A stretch of 64,000 bases of DNA from Cedecea davisae DSM 4568 (GCF_000412335.2 NZ_KE161030.1:847923-911922); one strand, 5' to 3'. Counted from the first letter of the stretch, positions 1 to 10,822 are shown. Notes: a model not told the origin generated them from the sequence alone. Numbers and translations: made by a program.

Positions 1-27
1 GAAGCCCAGCAGGCATCCGGTGAATAA
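1..27 (+). CDS. clpX: 3' end of clpX (partial)
   Basis: The first 27 bases read in frame as Glu-Ala-Gln-Gln-Ala-Ser-Gly-Glu-stop. This matches the C-terminus of enterobacterial ClpX, the ATPase subunit of the ClpXP protease. The next gene is lon, as in the conserved enteric order clpX-lon-hupB. Only eight codons are inside the window, so the call rests on the terminal peptide plus this context. Confidence 0.85.
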   Translation, partial: EAQQASGE

Positions 28-57
28 TTCGCCAGAATAACCAGTCAGTTAATAAAA

Positions 58-88
58 AAATGGGGGATTTTATCCCCCATTTATTTTT
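58..88 (+). terminator. Rho-independent terminator after clpX
   Basis: An 11-bp perfect stem (58-68 with 72-82) around a TTT loop carries five G:C pairs in its core. It is followed by a run of T at 84-88. It lies 30 bases after the clpX stop and upstream of the lon promoter, so it separates the two transcription units. Confidence 0.85.
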
Positions 89-101
89 CCGTCATTCCTG
101 C

Positions 102-130
102 CGTTGAATGTGCGGGAAACATCCCCATAT
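102..130 (+). promoter_or_regulatory. Sigma-32 (heat-shock) promoter of lon
   Basis: A -35 element GTTGAA (103-108) and a -10 element CCCCATAT (123-130) are separated by 14 bases. This matches the RpoH consensus (CTTGAA, 11-16 bases, CCCCATNT). The E. coli lon promoter is a known heat-shock promoter of the same form. The site sits about 75 bases before the lon start codon. Confidence 0.8.
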
Positions 131-203
131 ACTGATTTACTTATTGGTGGAGCTGAAGCGTTCACCTAATCACCTGGCGGACATTAAACTAAGAGAGAGC
201 TCT

Positions 204-2558
204 ATGAATCCTGAGCGTTCTGAACGCATTGAAATCCCCGTATTGCCGTTGCGCGATGTGGTGGTTTATCCGCACATGGTTATCCCACTGTTTGTCGGGC
301 GTGAAAAATCCATTCGCTGCCTGGAAGCTGCGATGGACCATGATAAAAAAATCATGCTGGTGGCGCAGAAAGAGGCTTCGACGGATGAGCCGGGTGTTAA
401 CGACCTGTTCACGGTAGGCACCGTCGCGTCTATTTTGCAGATGCTGAAACTGCCTGACGGCACGGTAAAAGTGCTGGTCGAAGGCCTGCAGCGTGCTCGT
501 ATCACCGCGCTTTCTGACAACGGCGACCACTTCTCTGCCCAGGCAGAGTACCTGAACTCGCCGGCGATTGAAGAGCGCGAGCAGGAAGTGCTGGTACGCA
601 CCGCAATTAATCAGTTTGAAGGCTATATCAAACTGAACAAAAAGATCCCGCCGGAAGTGCTGACGTCGCTCAATAGCATTGACGATCCTGCACGTCTGGC
701 CGACACCATCGCCGCGCATATGCCGCTCAAACTTTCGGACAAGCAGTCAGTGCTGGAAATGTCCGATATCAACGAGCGTCTTGAATACCTGATGGCGATG
801 ATGGAGTCGGAAATCGATCTGCTGCAGGTTGAGAAACGCATTCGCAACCGCGTCAAAAAGCAGATGGAAAAAAGCCAGCGTGAGTACTATCTGAACGAGC
901 AAATGAAAGCCATTCAGAAAGAACTTGGCGAGATGGACGACGCGCCGGACGAAAACGAAGCGCTGAAACGCAAAATTGATGCGGCGAAAATGCCGAAAGA
1001 AGCGCGCGAGAAAACCGAAGCCGAGCTGCAAAAGCTGAAAATGATGTCGCCGATGTCCGCGGAAGCAACCGTGGTTCGCGGCTACATCGACTGGATGGTT
1101 CAGGTTCCGTGGAACGCCCGCAGCAAGGTCAAAAAAGATCTGCGTCAGGCGCAGGAAATCCTTGATACCGACCACTACGGCCTCGAACGCGTTAAAGATC
1201 GCATCCTTGAGTATCTTGCAGTTCAAAGCCGCGTTAACAAACTGAAAGGCCCAATTCTGTGCCTGGTAGGGCCGCCGGGGGTGGGTAAAACCTCTCTGGG
1301 TCAGTCCATCGCAAAAGCGACCGGTCGCAAATACATTCGTATGGCGCTGGGCGGCGTGCGTGACGAAGCGGAAATTCGCGGTCACCGCCGGACTTACATC
1401 GGCTCAATGCCGGGTAAACTGATTCAGAAGATGGCGAAAGTCGGGGTTAAAAACCCGCTGTTCCTGCTGGATGAAATCGACAAAATGTCGTCTGACATGC
1501 GCGGCGACCCGGCATCTGCTTTGCTGGAGGTGCTTGATCCAGAACAGAACGTGGCGTTTAACGACCACTATCTGGAAGTGGATTACGACCTCAGCGACGT
1601 GATGTTTGTGGCGACCTCTAACTCCATGAACATCCCGGCACCGCTGCTGGACCGTATGGAAGTGATTCGTCTGTCCGGTTATACCGAAGATGAAAAACTG
1701 AACATTGCCAAACAGCACCTGCTGCCGAAGCAGATTGAGCGTAATGCGCTGAAAAAAGGCGAGCTGACGGTGGATGACAGCGCGATTAGCGGCATCATTC
1801 GCTATTACACCCGTGAAGCGGGCGTGCGTAGCCTGGAGCGTGAAATCTCGAAACTGTGCCGTAAAGCGGTGAAACAGCTGCTGCTGGATAAAACGCTCAA
1901 GCACATCGAAATCAACGGCGACAACCTGAAGGACTTCCTCGGGGTACAGCGCTTTGATTACGGTCGCGCCGACAGCGAAAACCGCGTAGGGCAGGTGACT
2001 GGCCTTGCATGGACCGAAGTGGGCGGCGACCTGCTGACCATCGAAACCGCCTGCGTACCGGGTAAAGGTAAACTGACCTACACCGGCTCGCTGGGTGAAG
2101 TGATGCAGGAGTCTATCCAGGCCGCGCTGACCGTGGTGCGCGCTCGTGCCGAGAAGCTGGGCATCAACGGCGACTTCTACGAGAAACGCGACATTCACGT
2201 TCACGTCCCGGAAGGCGCTACGCCGAAGGATGGCCCAAGTGCCGGTATCGCAATGTGTACCGCGCTGGTTTCTTGCCTGACGGGTAACCCGGTTCGCGCT
2301 GACGTGGCGATGACCGGTGAAATTACCCTGCGTGGCCAGGTTCTGCCGATTGGCGGCCTGAAAGAGAAACTGCTGGCAGCTCACCGCGGCGGTATCAAAA
2401 CCGTGCTTATCCCGGACGACAATAAACGCGATCTGGAAGAGATCCCGGACAACGTCATTGCCGATCTGACGATTCATCCTGTGAAGCGTATCGAAGAGGT
2501 TCTGACCCTCGCATTGCAGAATGAGCCTTACGGAATGCAGGTTGTAACCGCAAAATAG
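204..2558 (+). CDS. lon: ATP-dependent protease Lon
   Basis: Lon degrades misfolded and short-lived regulatory proteins in the cytoplasm. The ATG at 204, behind the purine-rich site AAGAGAGAG, gives 784 residues, exactly the E. coli length; a longer frame from 108 lacks a ribosome site and conserved sequence. The order is the N-terminal substrate domain, a coiled coil (about 190-300), the AAA+ module with Walker A GPPGVGKT (356-363), and the serine-lysine protease domain. The catalytic pair is S679 (in PKDGPSAG) and K722 (in GGLKEK). A sigma-32 promoter precedes the gene and a terminator follows it. Confidence 0.98.
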   Translation: MNPERSERIEIPVLPLRDVVVYPHMVIPLFVGREKSIRCLEAAMDHDKKIMLVAQKEASTDEPGVNDLFTVGTVASILQMLKLPDGTVKVLVEGLQRARITALSDNGDHFSAQAEYLNSPAIEEREQEVLVRTAINQFEGYIKLNKKIPPEVLTSLNSIDDPARLADTIAAHMPLKLSDKQSVLEMSDINERLEYLMAMMESEIDLLQVEKRIRNRVKKQMEKSQREYYLNEQMKAIQKELGEMDDAPDENEALKRKIDAAKMPKEAREKTEAELQKLKMMSPMSAEATVVRGYIDWMVQVPWNARSKVKKDLRQAQEILDTDHYGLERVKDRILEYLAVQSRVNKLKGPILCLVGPPGVGKTSLGQSIAKATGRKYIRMALGGVRDEAEIRGHRRTYIGSMPGKLIQKMAKVGVKNPLFLLDEIDKMSSDMRGDPASALLEVLDPEQNVAFNDHYLEVDYDLSDVMFVATSNSMNIPAPLLDRMEVIRLSGYTEDEKLNIAKQHLLPKQIERNALKKGELTVDDSAISGIIRYYTREAGVRSLEREISKLCRKAVKQLLLDKTLKHIEINGDNLKDFLGVQRFDYGRADSENRVGQVTGLAWTEVGGDLLTIETACVPGKGKLTYTGSLGEVMQESIQAALTVVRARAEKLGINGDFYEKRDIHVHVPEGATPKDGPSAGIAMCTALVSCLTGNPVRADVAMTGEITLRGQVLPIGGLKEKLLAAHRGGIKTVLIPDDNKRDLEEIPDNVIADLTIHPVKRIEEVLTLALQNEPYGMQVVTAK

Positions 2559-2590
2559 TGACCTGACGCAAATACAGTCAATAAAATAGG

Positions 2591-2628
2591 GGCTGGTAGG
2601 TGAATTGTCACTTGCCAGCTTTTTTTTG
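2591..2628 (+). terminator. Rho-independent terminator of lon
   Basis: The arms GGCTGGTAGGTGA and TCACTTGCCAGC pair around an ATTG loop, with two wobble pairs. Eight T follow. The hairpin begins 33 bases after the lon stop codon. Confidence 0.85.
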
Positions 2629-2769
2629 TGTCGCTAATTTAGTTGCTGGCTTAAGCTTATCCCCCACAACTCCTGTTGTAAGGGCATGACGAGCCTGTTA
2701 TAACTGCTGCGCGGTCGCACTCTGAGGGACATCAGGTGCGATATAAATTATAAAGAGAGGAAGAGAAGA

Positions 2770-3042
2770 GTGAATAAATCTCAACTGATAGACAAAATTG
2801 CCGCAGGTGCTGATATTTCTAAAGCCGCGGCTGGACGTGCATTAGATGCTGTTATTGCTTCTGTTACTGAATCTCTGCAGGCCGGAGAAGACGTAGCACT
2901 GGTAGGTTTTGGTACTTTTGCGGTTAAAGAGCGTGCAGCCCGTACCGGCCGTAACCCTCAAACCGGCAAAGAAATCACCATCGCCGCAGCAAAAGTACCA
3001 GGCTTCCGTGCTGGTAAGGCGCTGAAAGACGCTGTTAACTGA
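2770..3042 (+). CDS. hupB: DNA-binding protein HU-beta
   Basis: HU-beta bends and compacts DNA as a homodimer or as a heterodimer with HU-alpha. The protein is 90 residues, the family length. It has the N-terminal helical dimerisation half and the beta-arm motif [10 protein letters not shown] with the conserved DNA-intercalating proline. The start is GTG, as in E. coli hupB, about 10 bases after an AGAGAGG ribosome site. The gene lies between lon and ppiD in the usual enteric order and has its own terminator. Confidence 0.97.
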   Translation: MNKSQLIDKIAAGADISKAAAGRALDAVIASVTESLQAGEDVALVGFGTFAVKERAARTGRNPQTGKEITIAAAKVPGFRAGKALKDAVN

Positions 3043-3089
3043 TTTATTAGCCCCGATTGGCTGGGGTATATGGTGTCAGGTATCGCAGG

Positions 3090-3115
3090 GGCGCATCGTT
3101 TGATGTGCCTTTTTT
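3090..3115 (+). terminator. Rho-independent terminator of hupB
   Basis: The stem GGCGCATC / GATGTGCC (3090-3097 with 3102-3109) has a four-base loop and a run of six T. It lies 48 bases past the hupB stop. An earlier CCCC/GGGG hairpin at about 3050-3066 has no T run. Confidence 0.8.
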
Positions 3116-3277
3116 ATTGCCTGAAGCTGAATTTTACTCGCTGTTGATGATTTGCAGCGGGTTTCTTGTCACAATACGCCTTTGCGCGCAGCAGTGGGCA
3201 GCTCGAGTTTCTAAGGATGCCAGCTTAGCGCCTGCGCAGGTTTACCAAGTCATACTACAGCGGAGTGTTGTTACACC

Positions 3278-5152
3278 ATGATGGACAATTTACGAGCGGC
3301 GGCTAACCACGTCGTGCTCAAGATCATTCTGGGTTTGATTATCTTGTCATTCGTTCTGACTGGCGTGGGTAGCTACCTGACTGGCGGTAACAATAATTAT
3401 GCCGCAAAAGTAAATGGCCAGGAGATCGGTCGCGGCCAGTTCGAGAACGCCGTTGCTAACGAGCGTAACCGCCAGCAGCAGCAACTGGGCGATCAGTTCT
3501 CTGAGCTTGCGGCCAACGAAGGCTACATGAAGCAGATGCGCCAGCAGGTGCTTAACCAGCTGATTGACGAGTCGCTGCTTGACCAGTACGCCAAACATCT
3601 CGGCCTCGCTATCAGCGACGAACAGGTCAAAATGGCTATCTTTAGCCAGCCTGCCTTCCAGAATAACGGTAAATTCGATAACGCCCGCTATAACGCGATA
3701 ATCGGCAATATGGGGATGACGGCTGACCAGTACGCTCAGGCGCTGCGCAACCAGCTCACCACCGACCAGCTGATCAAAGCCGTAGTTGGAACCGACTTTA
3801 TGCTCACCGGCGAAACCGACGAGCTGGCGGCGCTGGTTTCCCAGCAGCGCGTGGTTCGTCAGGCAACGATTAACGTTCAGGCCCTGGCTGCGAAGCAGGA
3901 AGCCTCCGAGCAGGAAATCAACGCTAACTACGAGCAGAATAAAAACCGCTACATCACGCCTGAGCAGTTTAAGGTCAGCTACATCAAGCTGGACGCTGCC
4001 TCTATGCAGGAAGATGCCAGCGACGCGGATATTCAGTCTTACTATGACCAGCATAAAGACGAATTTACCCAGCCGCAGCGTAACCGCTACAGCGTTATCC
4101 AGACCAAAACCGAAGATGAAGCCAAAGCGATTCTCGACGAGCTGAGCAAAGGCGGTGACTTTGCCGCACTGGCTAAAGCGAAGTCTGCCGACATTATCTC
4201 CGCGCGTAACGGCGGCGACATGGGCTGGCTGGAAGCTTCCACCACTCCGGACGAACTGAAAAACGCCGGGCTGAAGGACAAAGGCCAGCTTTCCGGCGTG
4301 GTTAAATCTTCCGTTGGCTTCCTGATTGTGCGCCTGGACGACATTCAGCCGGCGGTTGAAAAACCACTGGCAGAAGTGCGCGCCAGCATCGTTGATAAAG
4401 TGAAGCAGGAAAAAGCGGTTGATGCTTATTATGCGCTACAGCAGAAGGTAAGCGATGCGGCAAGCAACGAAAACGAATCTCTGGCAGGTGCAGAGAAAGT
4501 TGCGGGCGTGAAGGCGGTTGAAACCGGCTGGTTTGGTCACGATAACCTGCCTGCCGAGCTGAACTTCAAGCCGGTTGCCGATGCTATCTTTAGCGGCGGT
4601 CTGGTAGGCGAAAACGGCACGCCAGGCAGCAACTCTGACATCATCACCGTGGACGGCGACCGCGCCTTCGTGCTGCGCGTGACCGAACATAAAGCCGAGG
4701 CGGTTAAACCGCTGGCTGAAGTTCGTGACCAGGTTATCGCTGCGGTTAAGCAGCAGAAAGCCGAGCAGCAGGCTAAGCTGGACGCCGACAAACTGCTCAC
4801 CGCTCTGAAACAGGGTAAAGGCACTGACGAAATGAAGGCCGCTGGCCTGAGCTTCGGCGAGGCTAAAACCCTGAGCCGCACCGGTCAGGATCCTGTCAGC
4901 CAGGCTGCGTTTGCGCTGCCTCTGCCGGCTAAAGACAAGCCGAGCTATGGCGTAGCCAACGATATGCAGGGCAACGTGGTGCTGCTGTCTCTGGACGAAG
5001 TGAAAGCGGGCTCAATGCCGGAAGAGCAGAAGAAAGCGATGGTTCAGGGCATCACCCAGAACAACGCACAAATTGCCTTCGAAGCTTTGATGTCCAACCT
5101 GCGTAAAGAAGCGAAGATCAAACTGGGCGATATTATCGACCAACAGCAGTAA
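3278..5152 (+). CDS. ppiD: Periplasmic folding chaperone PpiD
   Basis: PpiD is anchored in the inner membrane next to the Sec translocon and helps newly exported proteins fold in the periplasm. The protein is 624 residues (E. coli 623). A short cytoplasmic N-terminus precedes one membrane helix (about residues 14-34). A SurA-like chaperone region follows, then one parvulin domain (about 265-360, with GGDMGW and SSVGFLIVRLDD), then a C-terminal region. E. coli PpiD has little isomerase activity, and this copy is probably similar. Two adjacent ATG codons are possible starts; the first gives the family MMDNLR N-terminus. Confidence 0.97.
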   Translation: MMDNLRAAANHVVLKIILGLIILSFVLTGVGSYLTGGNNNYAAKVNGQEIGRGQFENAVANERNRQQQQLGDQFSELAANEGYMKQMRQQVLNQLIDESLLDQYAKHLGLAISDEQVKMAIFSQPAFQNNGKFDNARYNAIIGNMGMTADQYAQALRNQLTTDQLIKAVVGTDFMLTGETDELAALVSQQRVVRQATINVQALAAKQEASEQEINANYEQNKNRYITPEQFKVSYIKLDAASMQEDASDADIQSYYDQHKDEFTQPQRNRYSVIQTKTEDEAKAILDELSKGGDFAALAKAKSADIISARNGGDMGWLEASTTPDELKNAGLKDKGQLSGVVKSSVGFLIVRLDDIQPAVEKPLAEVRASIVDKVKQEKAVDAYYALQQKVSDAASNENESLAGAEKVAGVKAVETGWFGHDNLPAELNFKPVADAIFSGGLVGENGTPGSNSDIITVDGDRAFVLRVTEHKAEAVKPLAEVRDQVIAAVKQQKAEQQAKLDADKLLTALKQGKGTDEMKAAGLSFGEAKTLSRTGQDPVSQAAFALPLPAKDKPSYGVANDMQGNVVLLSLDEVKAGSMPEEQKKAMVQGITQNNAQIAFEALMSNLRKEAKIKLGDIIDQQQ

Positions 5153-5186
5153 TGCTCGCAAATTTTTGCAACGCAGTGTAATTCCC

Positions 5187-5209
5187 AAAGGCCGCTTTCG
5201 CGGCCTTTT
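5187..5209 (+). terminator. Rho-independent terminator of ppiD
   Basis: A nine-pair stem AAAGGCCGC / GCGGCCTTT encloses a TTTC loop and is followed by T residues. It lies 34 bases after the ppiD stop. Confidence 0.8.
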
Positions 5210-5255
5210 CCATTTTTGAATATTGACGTTTGTTGCTGTTTCTTCGCTCTTGTAG

Positions 5256-5651
<396 letters not shown>

Positions 5652-5782
5652 GTTTACGTGCTCACGCTTCCACCTGAAGGGAAAAGTTTGCTACGCTGAG
5701 TTAGAGGTCATACCAGTTGTTTCGGGTATGGCCTCGTTTACCTCACCTTATTACAACAAAGAAAGTACAAGGGTTTCGCGCT

Positions 5783-6181
5783 ATGCAAACACATATCAAA
5801 GTTCGTGGATATCATATGGATGTCTACCAACATGTTAACAACGCCCGCTATCTTGAGTTCCTGGAAGAGGCCCGCTGGGAGTGGCTGGAAAAGACCACCG
5901 GCTTTCAGTGGATGACGGCGCGCAACATCGCTTTTATCGTGGTGAATATCAATATCAGCTACCGCCGCCCGGCGGTGTTGGGCGACCTGCTGCGCATTGA
6001 CAGCAAGCTGCAACAGTTGAACGGGAAAAGCGGCGTGCTCAGCCAGGTCGTGACGCTGGAGCCGGAAGGTGAAGCCGTTGCCGACGCGCTGCTGACTTTC
6101 GTCTGCATCGACTTAAAAACGCAGAAGGCGCTACCGCTTGAAGGGGAACTGCGCGAGCAGCTTGAGCAGATAATGGGCTAG
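5783..6181 (+). CDS. fadM: Long-chain acyl-CoA thioesterase FadM
   Basis: FadM hydrolyses long-chain acyl-CoA esters and takes part in oleate beta-oxidation. The ATG at 5783 gives 132 residues, exactly the E. coli length, starting MQTHIKVRGYHMDVYQHVNNARY. This carries the 4-hydroxybenzoyl-CoA thioesterase hot-dog signature with the likely catalytic D13. An in-frame ATG at 5717 adds 22 unconserved residues and is rejected. AAGGG about 8 bases upstream is the ribosome site. The gene converges with queC. Confidence 0.95.
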   Translation: MQTHIKVRGYHMDVYQHVNNARYLEFLEEARWEWLEKTTGFQWMTARNIAFIVVNINISYRRPAVLGDLLRIDSKLQQLNGKSGVLSQVVTLEPEGEAVADALLTFVCIDLKTQKALPLEGELREQLEQIMG

Positions 6182-6188
6182 GCATGCA

Positions 6189-6210
6189 GGGCGTGGCATT
6201 AACCACGCCC
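6189..6210. terminator. Hairpin between convergent fadM and queC
   Basis: A perfect eight-pair stem GGGCGTGG / CCACGCCC with a CATTAA loop sits 8 bases after the fadM stop and 8 bases before the queC stop. There is no strong T run on either side. It may serve both genes. Confidence 0.5.
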
Positions 6211-6217
6211 GTTACGC

Positions 6218-6913
6218 TTATTTCAGGCCGGTTTTTTGCTTCATTGCCGCCATCACCGCAGGCTTGTTCGCCTGGTAGTGGTTAAGGCCATTGGCGCGCA
6301 GATTACAGGCCGCACATTCGCCGCAGCCGTCGCCCTGAATGCCGTTGTAGCAGGTCAGCGTTTCGTGGCGAATGGTTTCCAGGTGCTGCCAGTAGTCCGC
6401 CAGCGCCCAGGTTTCTGCTTTATCCAGCCACATCAGCGGCGTTTCAAAGCGAATGTCCCGCGCCATGCCGAGGCTTACCGCATGGTTTAGCGCCTTCACA
6501 AATTCGTCTCGGCAGTCCGGGTAGCCGGAAAAATCGGTTTCACACACGCCGGTTATTACGGACTCGGCTTCAACCTGGTACGCGTAAATAGCCGCCAGCG
6601 TCAGGAACAGGATGTTACGCCCCGGCACGAAGGTGCTTGGAATACCGTCATCATGAGGGTTGTAGCCCGGCACTGGAATGCTGTCCCGGGTCAGGCTGCT
6701 AACCGCCAGTTCATTCAGCAAGGTGACATCCAGCACTTTGTGGGCACGGGCGCCCAGTTTCAATGCCAGTTTTTGGGCAACGTCAATCTCCGCGCGATGG
6801 CGCTGGCCATAATCAAACGTTACGCAGTGCACTTCATCATATTGCTGTAATGCCTGAATCAGGCAGGTGGTGGAGTCCTGCCCGCCGCTGAAAACCACGA
6901 CTGTACGTTTCAT
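6218..6913 (-). CDS. queC: 7-cyano-7-deazaguanine synthase QueC
   Basis: QueC converts 7-carboxy-7-deazaguanine to preQ0 with ATP and ammonia, a step in queuosine tRNA modification. The 231 residues match the E. coli length. The N-terminus carries the ATP-pyrophosphatase P-loop SGGQDSTT (9-16). A C-terminal cysteine cluster (CYNG...[10 protein letters not shown]) binds zinc. It reads in the same direction as ybaE, 76 bases downstream of it, the order seen in E. coli. Confidence 0.97.
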   Translation of the reverse strand: MKRTVVVFSGGQDSTTCLIQALQQYDEVHCVTFDYGQRHRAEIDVAQKLALKLGARAHKVLDVTLLNELAVSSLTRDSIPVPGYNPHDDGIPSTFVPGRNILFLTLAAIYAYQVEAESVITGVCETDFSGYPDCRDEFVKALNHAVSLGMARDIRFETPLMWLDKAETWALADYWQHLETIRHETLTCYNGIQGDGCGECAACNLRANGLNHYQANKPAVMAAMKQKTGLK

Positions 6914-6989
6914 TATTTATCCTGTCATTCACAAGAGTTATCCGGAAGGGCGCTATGGTAACGCCCCTGTACGACACGAACCAGCTTCT

Positions 6990-8693
6990 TCATGCCATTC
7001 CCGGAGGCGGCAGCCAGGCTTCGCTAAAATCGAACCAGCCCCAGGCGTTCAGCTCAATGCCGTTGACGCCGGGCGGAGCGCTAATCTGGTAGCGGTAATT
7101 AAACAGCGGCGTCACGATGGCGTCGCGCATCAGGCCATGAAAGACCTCTTTCAGGCCGTCGTAGCGCTCCGGTTCGCGGATATAAACCTGCACCGCATCC
7201 AGCGTCGCCTGGAGGTGAGCGTAGCGGCTGGCGTTAAGCAGGTTAGGCCAAAGCACGTCGCTGCGCAGCCACTGCTCCAGCGTGTACTCCGGCGCTTCGC
7301 CAATCAGCCGGTCGCCCATTACCATATCCGCTTCGGCCAGATGCTGGCAGCCAGCCCAGGTTTTTGCATCGTGGAAAATGACGGTAAGCTCGCAGCCGCG
7401 CTCCGCAAGGTAGCGCTTAAGCTGCTGTGCCATAGCGTGAAGTTCTACCGGCAAATGGTAAACCAGCGTGAGCTTCTCGGGTAATTTAACCGCCTGATGC
7501 TGCTCCCAGTCGGGGATTTGCCAGCCGGGGATCATTTCTGTGTTGGGCGTGATCAGGGCGCTGTTGAGCGGCAGGGTGGCTATCATTTCCGGCTCGCGCA
7601 CAATTTGCATGATAGTTCTGGCCTGCCCGGCGTTAAGCCGCCCCTCCGGTTTAATCGCCAGATAGCAGAACCCAAGGCTAATACTGCTGCTGACCGGGCG
7701 CAGGTTTTCCAGCTCATCCTGCTGGCCAATCGCTATCTGCACCGGGTGAAGGCAGCTGGTGCCGAGAGTGGTTTCAAACAGCTGCGGGGTTATCCAGTAT
7801 TCAATGGCTTTTAGCAACGGGTGGCGCAGGTGGTAGCTTTCAAAGCTTTCAAGCCGCACCAGGCTTTCTTTAAAGCTGGCAATGCGGAACGGTCCGCAGC
7901 CAAGCTGCGTATCCTGCGGGTGGGCAAGTCGGCTGCAATAGCTGGCAAGCCGGTGTGCCAGCCAGTAATCCGGGCGGTGAAGAACAAAGCGCAGGCATTG
8001 CGCGTGGGGCAATTCAATCCCCTTCACGCTGATAAATAGCCGCCGCAAAGCAGGCTGCTCAAGCAGCATCAGAAGCCTCTGCTGTAGCTGGTAGGTTTCT
8101 ACCGGCTCGCCGTTATGCCAGTACAACGTCGAGCGAATAAAAAAGTCCCAGCACAGGCCGTTGCCGGACACCTGCCAGTGGTGAGCAAGGTCGGGCTGAG
8201 GCTGTGCGCTTTCCCGGGTAAATCGGGTCAGGCCCGCAAAAACCTGCCCGGCAAGATGCTGTTCCGCGCGGCCCGGCAGGAATCCCGGCTGCACCGGCTC
8301 AAGCGGGCGGTAATAGGGGATGCGCAGGGTGGGAACATCGTTTTGCCACTGCCCGCCCAAAAACGGCTGTAGCAGCTGGCGCAGCTGTTCAGGTGCCAGC
8401 TGGGCCAGTTCCAGGGCATTCTGATGCTGACCTTTATCCAGCACCTGCTCCATCATGCCGGAGCGGACGCTCTGCGGTGAAACCAGGAAAGTCAGCTCAC
8501 CGCGCTTGCCGCGCCCGGACTGCGAGTGCCAGCTAAGCCAGCCCGCATCCTGTAGCTGGTTGAGCAACGTGCGGACGTGGCGTTCGCTACAAAAGCAGCG
8601 CCCGGCCAGCTCGGCGACCGTCACCTGCTGCGGCTGTCCGCCGGAGGGCTGCCATAAACGCTGAAACTGATTGAGTCGATTCAGAAGTCGCAT
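6990..8693 (-). CDS. ybaE: SgrR-family transcriptional regulator YbaE
   Basis: This 567-residue protein has the SgrR layout. An N-terminal winged helix-turn-helix (about 20-95, with VTVAELAGRCFCSERHVRTLLNQL) is followed by a long domain related to periplasmic peptide-binding proteins (about 160-480). No signal peptide is present, so the binding domain is cytoplasmic and probably senses a small ligand. E. coli YbaE is 566 residues and its targets are not established. It is divergent from cof, with 94 bases between the starts. Confidence 0.9.
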   Translation of the reverse strand: MRLLNRLNQFQRLWQPSGGQPQQVTVAELAGRCFCSERHVRTLLNQLQDAGWLSWHSQSGRGKRGELTFLVSPQSVRSGMMEQVLDKGQHQNALELAQLAPEQLRQLLQPFLGGQWQNDVPTLRIPYYRPLEPVQPGFLPGRAEQHLAGQVFAGLTRFTRESAQPQPDLAHHWQVSGNGLCWDFFIRSTLYWHNGEPVETYQLQQRLLMLLEQPALRRLFISVKGIELPHAQCLRFVLHRPDYWLAHRLASYCSRLAHPQDTQLGCGPFRIASFKESLVRLESFESYHLRHPLLKAIEYWITPQLFETTLGTSCLHPVQIAIGQQDELENLRPVSSSISLGFCYLAIKPEGRLNAGQARTIMQIVREPEMIATLPLNSALITPNTEMIPGWQIPDWEQHQAVKLPEKLTLVYHLPVELHAMAQQLKRYLAERGCELTVIFHDAKTWAGCQHLAEADMVMGDRLIGEAPEYTLEQWLRSDVLWPNLLNASRYAHLQATLDAVQVYIREPERYDGLKEVFHGLMRDAIVTPLFNYRYQISAPPGVNGIELNAWGWFDFSEAWLPPPGMA

Positions 8694-8787
8694 ATAAAAC
8701 CCGGAACATTTTTCCCCAAGTATTCACTATTAGTTCCGTATATTCCAGGAGATACTTTTTTGGTCCCGCTAAACCTTTGGAGTAACC

Positions 8788-9612
8788 ATGGCTCGTCTGG
8801 CTGCATTTGATATGGACGGCACGCTGCTGCTGCCCGACCATCATCTTGGGGAAGCAACCCTTAATACGCTGAAACGCCTGCGCGAAGAGCGTGAGATGAC
8901 CCTGGCATTTGCGACGGGTCGCCATGTGCTGGAGATGCGCCATATTCTCGGGACATTGGATCTTGATGCCTTCCTGATAACCGGCAACGGCACGCGCATT
9001 CACAGCATGGAAGGCGAGTTGATGCACCGTAACGATCTCTCTCCCGAGGCGGCAGAAATCGTGCTCCACGGGCACTGGGAAACCGAGGCGAGCATTCACG
9101 CTTTTAATGATTCCGGCTGGCTGACCGGGCAGGAAATACCGGAACTGCTGCATGCTCACGTTTACAGCGGCTTCCGGCCACATATCGTTGATCTGCGCAC
9201 CTTGCCTTCTTACCAGGTGACCAAGATTTGCTTCTGCGGAGACCATGACGATTTGCGTCGTCTGCGTATTCAGCTAAATGAAGCCTTAGGCGACAAAGCA
9301 TTCCTCTGCTTCTCTGCGGTGGACTGTCTGGAAGTGCTGCCGGTGGGCAGTAATAAAGGCGCGGCGCTCGGCGTTCTGAGCGCGCACTTAGGTCTAACGA
9401 TGAAAGATTGCATGGCATTTGGCGACGCGATGAACGACCGCGAAATGCTGTCGGCGGTAGGGCACGGCCTGATAATGGGCAATGCCATGGCGCAGCTAAA
9501 AGAGGATTTACCTCATCTGCCGGTTATTGGCCATTGCCGTAACCAGGCGGTCTCGCACTATTTGACGCACTGGCTGGACACTCCACATCTCACTTATTCC
9601 CCCGAATTCTGA
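8788..9612 (+). CDS. cof: HMP-PP phosphatase Cof
   Basis: Cof is a HAD-superfamily phosphatase that hydrolyses the thiamin intermediate HMP-PP and other sugar or nucleotide phosphates. The protein is 274 residues. HAD motif I is FDMDGTLL, with nucleophile D8 and acid/base D10. The C2-type cap lies in the middle, and motif [11 protein letters not shown] follows at about 212-220. A conserved lysine lies in GSNKGAAL. A strong terminator follows. The position between ybaE and decR fits the enteric order. Confidence 0.94.
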   Translation: MARLAAFDMDGTLLLPDHHLGEATLNTLKRLREEREMTLAFATGRHVLEMRHILGTLDLDAFLITGNGTRIHSMEGELMHRNDLSPEAAEIVLHGHWETEASIHAFNDSGWLTGQEIPELLHAHVYSGFRPHIVDLRTLPSYQVTKICFCGDHDDLRRLRIQLNEALGDKAFLCFSAVDCLEVLPVGSNKGAALGVLSAHLGLTMKDCMAFGDAMNDREMLSAVGHGLIMGNAMAQLKEDLPHLPVIGHCRNQAVSHYLTHWLDTPHLTYSPEF

Positions 9613-9623
9613 GACATTACGGC

Positions 9624-9650
9624 ACCGGGCATAGTAAGCCCGGTTTTTTT
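9624..9650 (+). terminator. Rho-independent terminator of cof
   Basis: The stem ACCGGGC / GCCCGGT (9624-9630 with 9638-9644) has a seven-base loop and a run of T to 9650. It begins 12 bases after the cof stop. Confidence 0.85.
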
Positions 9651-9772
9651 ATACCCGTCATACTTCAAGCCGCAGCGGCGTTAGCTGCGCTCCCGCACCC
9701 CAGTCACTTACTCAAGTAAGCTCCCGGGGATTTACTCCCTTGCTGCCTGGCTGCAACTCGAATTATTTAGTG
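9651..9772. repeat. ERIC (enterobacterial repetitive intergenic consensus) element
   Basis: About 122 bases, imperfectly palindromic, running from ATACCCGTCATACTTCAAG to CAACTCGAATTATTTAG. The core CACCCCAGTCACTTACT and the adjacent AAGTAAGCTCCCGGGGATT match the two halves of the ERIC consensus. It fills the gap between the cof terminator and the end of cdsH. ERIC elements are non-coding, non-autonomous repeats of enteric genomes. Confidence 0.9.
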
Positions 9773-9775
9773 TAT

Positions 9776-10822
9776 TCATTTGATGAGCTGACTAATCTCA
9801 GCCGACCACGGTGTTAAATCCCCGATATTGGCCTTCACCCACTCCGCGTTGTAGTAGGTCTCAAGATAGCGCTCTCCGCTGTCGCAAAGCAGGGTCACAA
9901 TTGAGCCGCTGCGGCCTTCTTCACGCATTCTTGCCGCCAGCTGTAGTACGCCCCACATATTGGTGCCGGTTGAAGCGCCAACTTTGCGGCCCAGCTGCGA
10001 CTCCAGCCACTGCATGGTGGCAACACTTGCGGCATCCGGCACGCGCATCATCTCGTCGATCACATCCGGGATAAACGAAGGCTCGCAGCGCGGGCGGCCA
10101 ATGCCTTCAATTTTGCTGCCCACCTCGCTTTTCAGGCCGCAGTCGCGCTGCTGCCAGTAGTCAAGAAACACCGAATTCTGAGGGTCGACTACGACCAGTT
10201 TTGTGTCATGACCCTGGAAGCGCAGATAGCGGCCAATGGTTGCGGAAGTCCCGCCGGTTCCGGCGCTCATGACGATGTAGTCCGGGACCGGATGCGGCTC
10301 GTGGGTCATCTGGCGGAAAATGCTGTCGGCAATATTGTTATTCCCGCGCCAGTCGGTTGCACGCTCGGCGTAGGTGAACTGATCCATATAGTGGCCGTTC
10401 AGTTCGCGGGCAAGCATTTCCGAGGCCGCATAGATTTCACAGGCGCTCTCCACGAAGTGGCAGCGGCCGCCATAAAATTCAATCTGCTCTATTTTACGTT
10501 TTGCCGTGCTCGCGGGCATTACCGCGATAAACGGCAGGCCAATCAGACGAGCAAAGTAGGCTTCAGATACCGCCGTTGAGCCGGAGGAGGCTTCTATAAT
10601 GGTGGTGCCTTCTTTGATCCAGCCGTTACACAGCCCGTACAGAAACAGCGAGCGCGCCAGACGGTGCTTGAGACTGCCGGTTGGATGGGTGCTTTCGTCT
10701 TTCAGGTAGAGCTGAATACCGGGGAACCCCGGCAAAGCCAGGCGAATAAGATGAGTATCCGCAGAGCGTTGATAGTCGGCGTTGATTTCGCTGATAGCGT
10801 GGTTAACCCAGGTGTTAGTCAT
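9776..10822 (-). CDS. cdsH: PLP-dependent L-cysteine desulfhydrase
   Basis: It probably breaks L-cysteine down to pyruvate, ammonia and sulfide. The protein has 348 residues of the cysteine synthase / cystathionine beta-synthase fold. The PLP lysine is K52 in [19 protein letters not shown] contacts the substrate or PLP, and [12 protein letters not shown] is the phosphate-binding loop. It is divergent from decR. This matches Salmonella STM0458 (cdsH), the main inducible cysteine desulfhydrase, whose gene also neighbours ybaO/decR. E. coli K-12 lacks it here. The function is inferred from that similarity and context. Confidence 0.85.
   Translation of the reverse strand: MTNTWVNHAISEINADYQRSADTHLIRLALPGFPGIQLYLKDESTHPTGSLKHRLARSLFLYGLCNGWIKEGTTIIEASSGSTAVSEAYFARLIGLPFIAVMPASTAKRKIEQIEFYGGRCHFVESACEIYAASEMLARELNGHYMDQFTYAERATDWRGNNNIADSIFRQMTHEPHPVPDYIVMSAGTGGTSATIGRYLRFQGHDTKLVVVDPQNSVFLDYWQQRDCGLKSEVGSKIEGIGRPRCEPSFIPDVIDEMMRVPDAASVATMQWLESQLGRKVGASTGTNMWGVLQLAARMREEGRSGSIVTLLCDSGERYLETYYNAEWVKANIGDLTPWSAEISQLIK

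Noticed and set aside
1404-2477. A 357-residue minus-strand frame opposite lon
   Set aside because: It is an antisense shadow of a certain gene with no domain signal.
3057-3281. A 74-residue frame between hupB and ppiD
   Set aside because: It covers the hupB terminator and the ppiD promoter region, has no ribosome site, and ends inside the ppiD start.
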